Below, one piece after another: positions 53,898 to 62,615 of a stretch of 64,000 nt of DNA; positions within the stretch are counted from its first letter, which is position 1, and each line of letters begins with the position of its first letter. Made by a program: the position numbers and the translations under genes. Location of the stretch: positions 1 to 64,000 of the forward strand of contig JAUHWT010000022.1 in NCBI GenBank assembly GCA_030427145.1. Direction: 5' to 3'. The DNA is from Alphaproteobacteria bacterium. GTDB taxonomy: Bacteria; Pseudomonadota; Alphaproteobacteria; Rhodobacterales; Rhodobacteraceae. Under the pieces are notes generated by a model, which worked only from the letters and a program-made list of their open reading frames with translations, was not told the origin of the DNA and searched no databases.

Positions 53898-54509
53898 ATG
53901 CACTCAGTTGAGAGCATCGCGACCGAAATTGTGCGTCGCGAAGGCGGGTTTGTCGACGACCCCGACGATCCAGGTGGCGCCACAAATTATGGCGTAACGA
54001 TACACACCATGCGCCGCCTCGGATTGGATCTGAACAATGACGGAGCGATAGATTCCGATGATGTCCGCGCACTTTCGCGCGACGAGGCGATCCGGATTTT
54101 TATACGGCACTATTTTCAAGGCCCGAAAATCAACCTTCTACCTGCTCCCCTCCAGGCGAGCGTATTCGACATGCAGGTCAACGCCGGCAGCAACGGGGTG
54201 AAGATCCTGCAACGGTTGCTGAACGCATTCGAAGCCAGCCTTTCAGCCGACGGAATCATTGGCCCCATGACGGCAGAGGCAGCAACGAAGGCCCTAGAAA
54301 AGGCACCCGATCACCTTGTGGACGCCTACGGAATTGAACGGCGGAACTATTACTACCGCCTGGCCGATCAACGCCCTGCGAGCCGAAAATACGCCCGCAG
54401 GCGCGATGGCGGAAAAGGTGGCTGGATCACCAGAGCCGAAGAATTCATCTCGGAACGCTTCCATTTCACACCCACGGAACACCTGCGGAGGACAGCAGCA
54501 TGGGATTGA
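53898..54509 (+). CDS. GH108-type endolysin (N-acetylmuramidase), GTA lysis type
   Basis: A 203-residue lysozyme-like enzyme with no signal peptide. The catalytic Glu15 lies in RREGGFVDDPDDPGG, followed by ATNYGVT, the GH108 signature. A D-x-N-x-D-G-x-I-D-x2-D stretch at residues 44-55 looks like an EF-hand/dockerin calcium loop. The C-terminal half has the peptidoglycan-binding pattern (LSADGIIGPMT). In Rhodobacter capsulatus the gene transfer agent is released by such an endolysin with a holin, encoded away from the particle genes. The holin overlaps by ten bases. Confidence 0.88.
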   Translation: MHSVESIATEIVRREGGFVDDPDDPGGATNYGVTIHTMRRLGLDLNNDGAIDSDDVRALSRDEAIRIFIRHYFQGPKINLLPAPLQASVFDMQVNAGSNGVKILQRLLNAFEASLSADGIIGPMTAEAATKALEKAPDHLVDAYGIERRNYYYRLADQRPASRKYARRRDGGKGGWITRAEEFISERFHFTPTEHLRRTAAWD

Positions 54510-55084
54510 TCGGCAACATCCTGAGCCTCGGAAGAGGCACGGAACGTCTGGGCAAAGTTGTGGAAGGCGTGGCGGAAGTATTTGTGGGAAACCGGGCCAA
54601 ACGCGAAGAAGCCGAGTTCGAGAAATTCGAAATCGCCCTCAAACAGTATTCAGACGAGTTCAAGATGCCATCGGAAGGCCCGTTTGACCGTTTCGTCAAT
54701 GCGCTCAATCGAATGCCACGCCCGCTACTCGCTTTGGGGACACTTGGGTTGTTTGGGTATTCGATGATCGATCCGCCCGGGTTCTCGTCGCGAATGCAGG
54801 GCCTGAACCTGATCCCGGAGCCGCTTTGGTGGCTGCTTGGGGTGATCGTCTCATTCTATTTCGGCGCGCGCGAAATGCACCATTTCAGGTCGCAGCGACA
54901 GCAGAATGTGGTGGTTACTTCACCTTCAACCGCCGTCACGACCGAAGTGGTACGATCGGAACCGAACACTCAGCCGCCGCAGACCCGGAGCACCCACCTC
55001 GGACTTTTCTCCAACCGAAACCAAAACACCATCGACCCAAACCATAACGCCGCACTGGAGGAATGGCGCAGGCTAAACGCCTGA
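54500..55084 (+). CDS. GTA-type 3TM holin
   Basis: A 194-residue membrane protein. An N-terminal amphipathic region with charged EEAEFEKFEIALK is followed by hydrophobic spans PLLALGTLGLFGYSMI (about 76-91) and PLWWLLGVIVSFYFGA (about 107-122), then a long polar tail. This matches the holin family associated with alphaproteobacterial GTAs. Its pores would let the preceding endolysin reach the cell wall. It overlaps the endolysin by ten bases, so they form a two-gene cassette. Confidence 0.85.
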   Translation: MGLIGNILSLGRGTERLGKVVEGVAEVFVGNRAKREEAEFEKFEIALKQYSDEFKMPSEGPFDRFVNALNRMPRPLLALGTLGLFGYSMIDPPGFSSRMQGLNLIPEPLWWLLGVIVSFYFGAREMHHFRSQRQQNVVVTSPSTAVTTEVVRSEPNTQPPQTRSTHLGLFSNRNQNTIDPNHNAALEEWRRLNA

Positions 55085-55131
55085 CGGTCACCGCCGCCGG
55101 TGTAAAACTGGCACCCAAGTGATTTGCCCCC

Positions 55132-55167
55132 GGCCGCTTTTGCCATCATAAGACGGGGAAAGCGGCC
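55132..55167. repeat. Perfect inverted repeat between holin and ccmF
   Basis: GGCCGCTTT (55132-55140) and AAAGCGGCC (55159-55167), 9-bp arms with an 18-nt spacer, 26 bp before the ccmF start. With no T-run, it may be an operator or processing hairpin. It spans 36 bp, as does the repeat upstream of the endolysin. Confidence 0.55.
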
Positions 55168-55193
55168 AGCAATCGCCAGAGCGGAGAACTTGG

Positions 55194-57179
55194 ATGATAG
55201 TTGAACTCGGTCACCTGTGCCTGATCCTCGCGTTTGTGGTGGCGATCATCCAAATGGTCATACCCATGATCGGTGCGGGCAAAGGCTGGTCGGACTGGAT
55301 GCGCATTGCCGTTCCAGCCGCCTCCATCCAGTTCATTCTGACCCTGTTCTCATTCGCGGCGCTTATGTACGCCTTCGTGATTTCCGATTTCACGGTGCGT
55401 CTTGTTGCCGCGAATTCCCATTCAGCCAAGCCAATGATGTACAAAATCGCGGGAACCTGGGGGAACCATGAGGGGTCCATGCTCCTGTGGATCCTGATTT
55501 TGACGCTGTTTGGAGCGATGGTGGCCTGGTGGGGGAAGAACCTCCCGCCGGAGTTGAAGGCGCGCGTACTCTCGGTACAGTCTTCCATCGCCGTTGCGTT
55601 TTTTGCATTTATCCTCTTCACCTCAAATCCGTTTGACCGCCTGGCCATGCCGCCGGCAGACGGCAACGATCTCAATCCCCTGCTTCAGGACCCCGGTCTC
55701 GCGTTCCATCCCCCGTTCCTCTATCTGGGGTATGTTGGCCTCTCCATGGCCTACTCCTTTGCCATTGCAGCCCTGATTGAGGGACGCGTTGACGCGGCCT
55801 GGGCCAGGTGGGTACGACCGTGGACGCTGCTCGCCTGGGTATTTCTGACCATCGGCATCGCCCTTGGTTCATTTTGGGCCTATTACGAACTCGGCTGGGG
55901 TGGCTGGTGGTTCTGGGATCCGGTGGAAAACGTGAGCTTCATGCCGTGGCTTTTGTCCGCCGCGCTGCTGCATTCCGCAATCGTGGTCGAAAAGCGAAAT
56001 ACACTAAAAAGCTGGACCATCCTGCTCGCGATCCTTGCGTTCTCCTTCAGCCTGATTGGCGCATTCATAGTCCGCTCAGGCATCATTACCTCCGTACATG
56101 CGTTCGCTAGTGATCCGGAACGCGGCGTATTTCTGCTTTGGATCCTGGGGATGTTTATCGGAGGATCACTGCTACTCTACGCCCACCGTGCGTCCGAACT
56201 GCAGTCATCCTCCGTGTTCTCGGTCGTCAGTCGGGAAAGCGGGCTGGTTGTGAACAACGTCCTGCTTGTTGTCGCTACGCTTGTGGTATTCGTGGGAACC
56301 ATGTGGCCGCTGGGAGCAGAAGTCCTGACGGGCCGGAAAATGTCTGTTGGAGCCCCCTTTTTCAACATGGCGTTCCCCCCGCTCATGATACTGCTCGTCG
56401 CCATACTGCCGCTCTTTGCGGTTCTTCCGTGGAAACGTGGAAATCTCGGCACGGCAATGCGACCCCTGAGCGGAGCCCTGGCGCTCTCGATGGCGCTTGG
56501 CGCACTGGCCTGGGCACTGCAGTCCGGCAAATCCATGCTGGCGCCACTGGGCATCGCTCTCGCGGCATGGCTCGTTCTCGGCGCAGCATCGGAACTGGCA
56601 ACCCGCAGCAGGTTGGGCAAGACAGACCGTAATGAAACCCTGCGAAGGCTCGCCAATCTGCCCCGCTCCGACTGGGGAAAGGCAATCGCCCATGCCGGAC
56701 TGGGGCTGACCGTTTTCGGCATATCCTGCATCACGGCCTGGCAGGCTGAGGACATCCGCGTTGCAAAAGCGGGTGAGTCCTTTTCCGTATCCGGCTACAC
56801 ACTGACGCTTGAGGCGGTCGAAATCGGCGAAGGCCCGAACTACAGCTACGAGACAGCGACGATCGGTCTTTCTCAGGACGGGAACCGGATCACCACCCTT
56901 AATCCCGAGAAACGTTTCTACCCCGTTCAGCGAATGCCCACGACAGAGGCCGCGATTGACCGCAGCCTGACACGGGATGTCTATGTGGCCCTCGGTGACG
57001 CCCAGGGCAACGACGGCTGGGCAGTTCGGACTTATATCAAGCCTTACGCAAACTGGATCTGGATCGGAGCACTGGTCATGGCGTTCGGCGGAACAATCAG
57101 CCTGACGGATCGACGCTACCGGGTTGGCGCACCAAACCGAAAACGTCCATCGGCAAATTCAGCGGTCGCGGCGGAATAA
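55194..57179 (+). CDS. ccmF: Cytochrome c heme lyase subunit CcmF
   Basis: A 661-residue inner-membrane protein with about fifteen helices. The WWD heme-handling domain appears as GWGGWWFWDPVENVSFMPW near residues 231-249. His residues in GNHEGSMLLW and HPPFLYLGY supply ligands. It ligates heme from CcmE to apocytochrome c together with CcmH. GGAG seven bases before ATG 55194. It is followed by ccmH after five bases. Confidence 0.96.
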   Translation: MIVELGHLCLILAFVVAIIQMVIPMIGAGKGWSDWMRIAVPAASIQFILTLFSFAALMYAFVISDFTVRLVAANSHSAKPMMYKIAGTWGNHEGSMLLWILILTLFGAMVAWWGKNLPPELKARVLSVQSSIAVAFFAFILFTSNPFDRLAMPPADGNDLNPLLQDPGLAFHPPFLYLGYVGLSMAYSFAIAALIEGRVDAAWARWVRPWTLLAWVFLTIGIALGSFWAYYELGWGGWWFWDPVENVSFMPWLLSAALLHSAIVVEKRNTLKSWTILLAILAFSFSLIGAFIVRSGIITSVHAFASDPERGVFLLWILGMFIGGSLLLYAHRASELQSSSVFSVVSRESGLVVNNVLLVVATLVVFVGTMWPLGAEVLTGRKMSVGAPFFNMAFPPLMILLVAILPLFAVLPWKRGNLGTAMRPLSGALALSMALGALAWALQSGKSMLAPLGIALAAWLVLGAASELATRSRLGKTDRNETLRRLANLPRSDWGKAIAHAGLGLTVFGISCITAWQAEDIRVAKAGESFSVSGYTLTLEAVEIGEGPNYSYETATIGLSQDGNRITTLNPEKRFYPVQRMPTTEAAIDRSLTRDVYVALGDAQGNDGWAVRTYIKPYANWIWIGALVMAFGGTISLTDRRYRVGAPNRKRPSANSAVAAE

Positions 57180-57184
57180 ATCAA

Positions 57185-57643
57185 ATGAGAAAACTGTTCC
57201 TGATCCTCGCACTGTTTCTCGTTCCGGTCTCCGCTTTGGCCGTCCAGCCTGACGAGGTGTTGGATGATCCGGTTTTGGAGGAAAGAGCCCGGGACATCAG
57301 CAAACTGCTGCGCTGCGTCGTTTGTCAGTCAGAATCCATTGATGATTCCAACGCCGCAATCGCCCGCGACCTCCGGCTTCTTGTAAGGGAGCGCCTCGTG
57401 GAGGGGGACACCAACCAGGAGGCCATAGACCATATCGTCGAACGCTATGGCGAATATGTCCTGTTCCTTCCGCCCTTCAATCTGGCCAACGCAATGCTCT
57501 GGCTCGCCGGACCACTCTTTCTGCTGTTGGGACTGATGATCGCGTTTTTCCATGTGCGGTCAAAAACTCGCGCAACTGGCAACGAACAGACGCCGCTCAG
57601 CGCGGAGGAACGGGAAAAACTGAAAAGCCTCACCGGGGGTTAA
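57185..57643 (+). CDS. ccmH: Cytochrome c maturation protein CcmH
   Basis: A 152-residue membrane protein with a signal/anchor (1-19), a periplasmic thiol motif LRCVVCQSES (Cys44 and Cys47), and a C-terminal helix (about 102-121). It reduces the apocytochrome CxxCH cysteines. CcmG and CcmI are not adjacent, so they lie elsewhere. Confidence 0.95.
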   Translation: MRKLFLILALFLVPVSALAVQPDEVLDDPVLEERARDISKLLRCVVCQSESIDDSNAAIARDLRLLVRERLVEGDTNQEAIDHIVERYGEYVLFLPPFNLANAMLWLAGPLFLLLGLMIAFFHVRSKTRATGNEQTPLSAEEREKLKSLTGG

Positions 57644-57715
57644 CGCGGCGTTGCGGGTTTCGCGCGGCACGAGTGCAGGCTATCGTCGACGCAGGTCGAA
57701 TCCCGGAGCACAGTA

Positions 57716-58492
57716 ATGCAGTATGAGACCCTGATTTATGCCGTGGAGAACGATGTCGCGACGGTCACCATGAACCGCCCTGACATCATGAACGGGCTAA
57801 ATACGCAGATGCGGCTGGAGCTGACACACGCATTCCAGCACACCCACGAACATGCACGGGTTATCGTCCTGACGGGGGCTGGCCGGGCATTCTGTTCCGG
57901 ACAGGATCTTGGCGACAGAAAATCCGCCGCCGACCTGGACGTCGAGCGCACCCTGCTCGAAGAATACGAGCCGATGCTCAAAGCCATCTATGACTGCCCC
58001 ATCCCCACCATCGCGGCCGTTAACGGCGCCGCAGCAGGCGCGGGATGCAACCTGGCGCTTGCCGCCGACATCGTGATCGCCACGGAGAGCGCGGTTTTCA
58101 TCCAGGCGTTTTCCCGCATCGGCCTGATACCGGACGCAGGGGGCACTTACTGGTTGCCGCGCCAGGTCGGTTTTGCAAGGGCTATGGGCGCCGTTTTGTT
58201 CGCGGAACCGGTTTCCGCCCGCCAGGCTCAGGACTGGGGCATGATCTGGGAGACCGTTGAGGATGAACAGTTTCATGAACGCGTTCTGTCGCGCGCGAAA
58301 CACCTCGCCGCCGGGCCAACTACAGCCTACCGTCTCGCAAAGGAGGCGCTCCGACGGAGCTATTCACATGACCTCGAACGGCAACTTGAGCTCGAGGCTC
58401 AACTTCAGGGCGAAGCCGGACGGACACGGGATTTCCAGGAAGGCGTGCTCGCCTTTCTTGAAAAGCGTCCGGCCCGTTTTGAAGGCCGGTAG
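57716..58492 (+). CDS. Enoyl-CoA hydratase/isomerase, PaaG-like
   Basis: A 258-residue crotonase. The oxyanion loops are GRAFCSGQDLGD near residue 62 and AAVNGAAAGAGCNLALAADI near 100. IGLIPDAGGTYWLPR near 138 carries the catalytic Asp of the PaaG branch, which isomerises ring-epoxy or enoyl-CoAs, instead of the usual Glu. No phenylacetate genes are near, so a fatty-acid role is as likely. Confidence 0.88.
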   Translation: MQYETLIYAVENDVATVTMNRPDIMNGLNTQMRLELTHAFQHTHEHARVIVLTGAGRAFCSGQDLGDRKSAADLDVERTLLEEYEPMLKAIYDCPIPTIAAVNGAAAGAGCNLALAADIVIATESAVFIQAFSRIGLIPDAGGTYWLPRQVGFARAMGAVLFAEPVSARQAQDWGMIWETVEDEQFHERVLSRAKHLAAGPTTAYRLAKEALRRSYSHDLERQLELEAQLQGEAGRTRDFQEGVLAFLEKRPARFEGR

Positions 58493-58503
58493 CCGGAGGC
58501 ACG

Positions 58504-61323
58504 ATGGCCAATACCGCCCTCGCACACCGCATTTCCCGCACGCCGCTTGTATTCGACGAACGTGCCGCCTCTGAAATCTCGGACCAGTTCTCCTACCTGT
58601 CCGGCCCGGTGCGCGAATTGCTGGGCGCGACCGCATCCTGTTCAGGCTACCTCGCCCGGTCGATGCAGCGCGAGGAAACCTGGCTTCGCGAGATTGTTGA
58701 TGCCTCCCCTGAGGAAACTCTGGCAACCACACTGGCCACGCTCAACAACGTTGGCAGCGACCGGATGGCGACTGAACTTCGCATCGCCAAACGCCGGATC
58801 GCACTGCTCGCCGCACTGGCGGACCTCGGCGGCGCGTGGAGCCTGCTTGAGGTGACCGGGGCGCTCACCCAACTCGCCGACCGGGCCGTACAGCTTTCGC
58901 TGCAAACCCTCGTTGCAGCCGAAATTGAGCGCGGAAAAATTCCCAACGCCAAACCTGAGGATGCCGTCGAAGGCGCAGGCATGTTTGTCGTCGCAATGGG
59001 CAAAATGGGGGCCGGCGAACTCAACTATTCCTCCGACATCGACCTGATCGTGCTGTTCGACGAAACCCGCCACGATCCGGACGATTATGCGGCTGTCCGG
59101 AAGAGCTTTATCCGTGTCACCCAGAAAATGGTCACGATGCTCTCCAAAATCTCGGGAGAGGGCTACGTGTTCAGAACGGACCTCCGTCTCAGACCGGACC
59201 CCTCGGTTACACCGGTCTGCATCGCCACGGAACCCGCCGAACATTACTACGAAAGTCTGGGGCGGACCTGGGAGAGGTCGGCTTTCATCAAGGCACGTGT
59301 CTGTGCCGGAGCAATCGACGCGGGAAATGCGTTTCTCGAGAGGCTCAAGCCGTTTGTCTGGCGTAGACACCTCGATTATGCCGCCATCCACGACGCCCAT
59401 GACATGCGCAAACGCATCCGGACCCACAAAGGTCTGACCGGCCCCATCCAGATCCCTGGTCATGATGTGAAACTTGGCCAGGGCGGCATCAGGGAAATTG
59501 AGTTTTTCACCCAGACGCGGCAGTTGATTCTTGGCGGACGAGAGCCCGACCTGCGCGACCGCAGGACGTTGCCAACCTTGAATGCCCTGGCGGAGCACGG
59601 CTGGGTCGGGCAAGAGACCGTTGAGATTTTGCGCGACGCCTATGTTGAGCACCGCAACCTGGAACACAGGCTGCAAATGGTGGACGACGCCCAAACCCAG
59701 ACCATGCCAACCAACGCCGAGGGCCTCGACCGGATCGCCCGCTTTTCGGGGTATGGAGACACCGAGGCTTTTCGAGAGGATCTGCTTCAGCGATTTGAGC
59801 AGGTCCACGGTCTGACTGAGGATTTCTTCACGCCCGACCAGCCCAACCACTCGGACGCCCCGTCACCCGAAGAAGTGTTCAAGGACCCCGAGCGTGCCGT
59901 TGACATTATGACCGACTGGCAACGTTTGCCTGCTCTGCGCACGTCACGCGCGCGGTCGATATTCAATCGCCTGCAACCCGAATTCATGAGCCGTATGGCG
60001 GAGGTCCAGGACCCCGACGAGGCCCTGCGGTCTCTGGACGCGTTTCTTTCGCACCTGCCCGCGGGCGTTCAGTTGTTTTCGATGATGGAGGCGAACCCTC
60101 CCCTGCTGGACCTTTTGGTGGACATTTGCGGCACCACCCCGGACCTGGCACGGTACCTCGGTCGAAACCCGGCTGTCCTTGACGCCGTTCTCAGCCAGGA
60201 CTTTTTCCAGCCGCTGCCTGGCGTGCGGGATTTGACGCTTGATCTCATTAAGATCCTCGAAGCTTACGACGATTACGAGACGGTTCTGAACGCCGCCAGA
60301 ATTTGGATGAAGGAGCACCATTTCCGGATCGGCGTTCACCTGCTGCGGGGCATTGCGGACTCCCAGGAAGCCGGTATTTCCTACTCCGCAGTTGCCGAGG
60401 CGGTCCTCGCAGCCATACTCCCCAAGGTTGAGGACGAATTTGCCAAACGGCATGGCGCACCACCCGGCGCGGGAGCAACCATCGTAGCAATGGGCAAAGC
60501 GGGTAGCCGGGAGATGACTGTCTCATCCGATCTCGATCTCATCATGATCTATGATGCCGATGGCGAAACGGAGTCCGACGGAAAACGCCCGCTCGCGGTC
60601 CCGACATACTATGCCCGCCTGACCCAGGCCGTGATCTCCGCCCTGACGGCTCAAATGGCCGACGGCATGCTCTACAAGGTCGACATGCGGCTGCGTCCAT
60701 CCGGTAAACAGGGACCACTGGCCACCAGTCTGGAGGCATTCCGCAATTATCAGAAAAGCGACGCCTGGACCTGGGAGCACATGGCCCTGACCCGTGCCAG
60801 GGTACTTGCCGGTCCACCTGAACTACGGCAGCGTGTCACGGAAGCCATAGCGGAGGTCATCAAACGCGCGCATGATCCGGAAAAGGTACTGGAGGACGCC
60901 CGCGACATGCGTCGGCGTCTGTCGGAAGCACACTGGAAAGACATCACCGATCCGTGGACCTGCAAGCGTGGAAGCGGCCGCATGATGGATATTGAGCTGC
61001 TGGCCCAGTCGGGCGCACTCATTCACAACATCAGCGGAGTGAGACGACCGTCAGCCATTTTGGATCGTTTGGGCAAACTTGGATGGCTGGCCAGGGAACA
61101 GGCCACATTCCTCCGCGACTGCCTTGAACGACTGGGGGCCATGCAGCAGGTCGCACGACTGGCCAGCGACCGGACCATCGACCCGACGACGGCGGGCCAG
61201 GGATACGTTCGCCTGATCCTCACGCGTACCGGCGCGCCAGACGTGGACACATTGCGATCGACGCTGGTCGATGATGCAGGGAAATGCGCCGAAATCATCG
61301 AAACCAGGCTGGCCCAACCTTGA
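58504..61323 (+). CDS. glnE: Bifunctional glutamine synthetase adenylyltransferase/deadenylylase GlnE
   Basis: A 939-residue two-headed nucleotidyltransferase controlling glutamine synthetase. The N-terminal adenylyl-removing domain has GKMGAGELNYSSDIDL near residue 162. The C-terminal adenylylating domain has MGKAGSREMTVSSDLDL near 663. Both GlnD/GlnE metal triads (S-D-x-D) are intact. It responds to PII and glutamine. A 12-base gap follows the enoyl-CoA hydratase. The stop overlaps the TTG of the next gene. Confidence 0.96.
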   Translation: MANTALAHRISRTPLVFDERAASEISDQFSYLSGPVRELLGATASCSGYLARSMQREETWLREIVDASPEETLATTLATLNNVGSDRMATELRIAKRRIALLAALADLGGAWSLLEVTGALTQLADRAVQLSLQTLVAAEIERGKIPNAKPEDAVEGAGMFVVAMGKMGAGELNYSSDIDLIVLFDETRHDPDDYAAVRKSFIRVTQKMVTMLSKISGEGYVFRTDLRLRPDPSVTPVCIATEPAEHYYESLGRTWERSAFIKARVCAGAIDAGNAFLERLKPFVWRRHLDYAAIHDAHDMRKRIRTHKGLTGPIQIPGHDVKLGQGGIREIEFFTQTRQLILGGREPDLRDRRTLPTLNALAEHGWVGQETVEILRDAYVEHRNLEHRLQMVDDAQTQTMPTNAEGLDRIARFSGYGDTEAFREDLLQRFEQVHGLTEDFFTPDQPNHSDAPSPEEVFKDPERAVDIMTDWQRLPALRTSRARSIFNRLQPEFMSRMAEVQDPDEALRSLDAFLSHLPAGVQLFSMMEANPPLLDLLVDICGTTPDLARYLGRNPAVLDAVLSQDFFQPLPGVRDLTLDLIKILEAYDDYETVLNAARIWMKEHHFRIGVHLLRGIADSQEAGISYSAVAEAVLAAILPKVEDEFAKRHGAPPGAGATIVAMGKAGSREMTVSSDLDLIMIYDADGETESDGKRPLAVPTYYARLTQAVISALTAQMADGMLYKVDMRLRPSGKQGPLATSLEAFRNYQKSDAWTWEHMALTRARVLAGPPELRQRVTEAIAEVIKRAHDPEKVLEDARDMRRRLSEAHWKDITDPWTCKRGSGRMMDIELLAQSGALIHNISGVRRPSAILDRLGKLGWLAREQATFLRDCLERLGAMQQVARLASDRTIDPTTAGQGYVRLILTRTGAPDVDTLRSTLVDDAGKCAEIIETRLAQP

Positions 61324-62261
61324 GCCTGCCGATCGTTCACCATCCCGACTACAGGGTGACACTTCGACCCGGGCACGGGTTCCCCATGTCAAAGTATGCC
61401 TATCTTCGGGAAGTGCTCATATCGCGCGGTCTGCTCCCGGAAGTTGGCGGCTACTTTGCTCCAGCGCCCGCGAGTTTGACGCAGGTCGCCACCGTCCATG
61501 ACGCCGACTATGTCAGCCGGGTGGCCTCCAACACGCGAACTGCCGAGGAAACACGTCGCATCGGTCTGCCTGATACACCCGCCGTGTCACGACGGGCCTT
61601 TCTTGCCACCGCCGGGACGCTTCTGGCCGCGAGGCTCTCCATTGAACATGGGCTGGCCTGCAACATGGCGGGCGGCTCCCACCATGCCGGGCCGGAGTCA
61701 GGCTCCGGCTACTGTGTTTTTAACGATGTAGCAGTTGCCGCCGCCATTCTGCTGAATGAAGGTCGAGCTGAACGTATACTTGTCGTCGACCTTGATGTGC
61801 ATCAGGGTGACGGCACCGCTCAGATCTTCGCGGATGACCCGCGTGTGTTCACCCTGTCCCTGCATGCCGAAAAAAACTTCCCCGCTCGCAAAGTCGCGTC
61901 CGACCTCGACTATCCGTTGCCCGACAACTTGAAGGACGCCGCCTATATGGAAGTACTGGAAGACGCCTTGCAACAGGCCTCGGCGGTACCTGCAGATATC
62001 ATATTCTACAATGCCGGTGTAGATCCACACGTGGACGACAGGCTGGGGCGCCTCGCCCTGACTTCGGGTGGATTGCGCGCCCGCGACCGCAGGGTTCTGG
62101 AATGGGCCGCCGCCCAAAACACCCCCTGCACATGCGTTTTGGGCGGAGGTTACGACCGCGATCCCTACCGCCTGGCGGAGAGACACGCCATCCTGTTTGA
62201 GGAGGCGGCTAAGGTGTTTGAACATATCCCGGCAGGATTGGTCGACACTGCACCGACTTGA
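61320..62261 (+). CDS. Histone deacetylase family hydrolase
   Basis: A 313-residue arginase-fold zinc hydrolase. GSHHAGPESGSGYCVFND near residue 120 holds the His-His pair. The zinc ligands lie in VVDLDVHQGDGTAQIF near 157, with a further Asp in NAGVDPHVDD near 230. Substrates of bacterial members include acetylated lysines and polyamines. Start TTG 61320 overlaps the glnE stop (TTGA), giving the common MSLPIVHHPDY opening; ATG 61386 is the alternative. Confidence 0.88.
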   Translation: MSLPIVHHPDYRVTLRPGHGFPMSKYAYLREVLISRGLLPEVGGYFAPAPASLTQVATVHDADYVSRVASNTRTAEETRRIGLPDTPAVSRRAFLATAGTLLAARLSIEHGLACNMAGGSHHAGPESGSGYCVFNDVAVAAAILLNEGRAERILVVDLDVHQGDGTAQIFADDPRVFTLSLHAEKNFPARKVASDLDYPLPDNLKDAAYMEVLEDALQQASAVPADIIFYNAGVDPHVDDRLGRLALTSGGLRARDRRVLEWAAAQNTPCTCVLGGGYDRDPYRLAERHAILFEEAAKVFEHIPAGLVDTAPT

Positions 62262-62308
62262 CGCAGCAATATTCCCCACTTACCCAGGAAATCAGGTCGG
62301 AGGGGGCA

Positions 62309-62599
62309 ATGCCAATGGGAAAGTACGACATCAAAGCCGATCCGCGTGGCCTCATGTATGAGGCCTATCGCATGGACCTCAGTATTGAGGACGCCCGCAC
62401 CATTTTCTTCGACTGGGCGATCGGCCTCAACGATGGCGCCGACGTCCAAAGCATCCGCGAATTGCTGGACGCGTACGGCCCGGACCATCCGAACCATCCC
62501 ATGACAACCGTCCTTCGCGAAGGTCTGGACACAAACTCAGTCAAACCCACACGTCGGGGCGGGAGAAGCGCGCGTCAGGCCGGAAAAGACCGGTCCTGA
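62309..62599 (+). CDS. Small conserved-looking protein of unknown function
   Basis: A 96-residue acidic-then-basic protein. GGAGG five bases before ATG 62309 sets the start. It contains DPRGLMYEAYRMDLSIEDAR and TIFFDWAIGL, then HPNHPMTTVLREGL and a basic tail (RRGGRSARQAGKDRS). It follows the deacetylase gene by 47 bp on the same strand. No domain recognised. It converges on the dipeptidase gene. Confidence 0.72.
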   Translation: MPMGKYDIKADPRGLMYEAYRMDLSIEDARTIFFDWAIGLNDGADVQSIRELLDAYGPDHPNHPMTTVLREGLDTNSVKPTRRGGRSARQAGKDRS

Positions 62600-62615
62600 C
62601 GCGCCCAGCATTGGT

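Noticed and set aside
53898-55084. Prophage remnant interpretation of the endolysin and holin
   Set aside because: No integrase, structural gene, att-like repeats or composition change; both proteins fit GTA-type lysis families better.
58642-59850. A 402-codon open frame on the minus strand inside glnE
   Set aside because: It is wholly antisense to a strongly conserved gene, has no domain or ribosome site, and long antisense frames are expected in GC-rich DNA.
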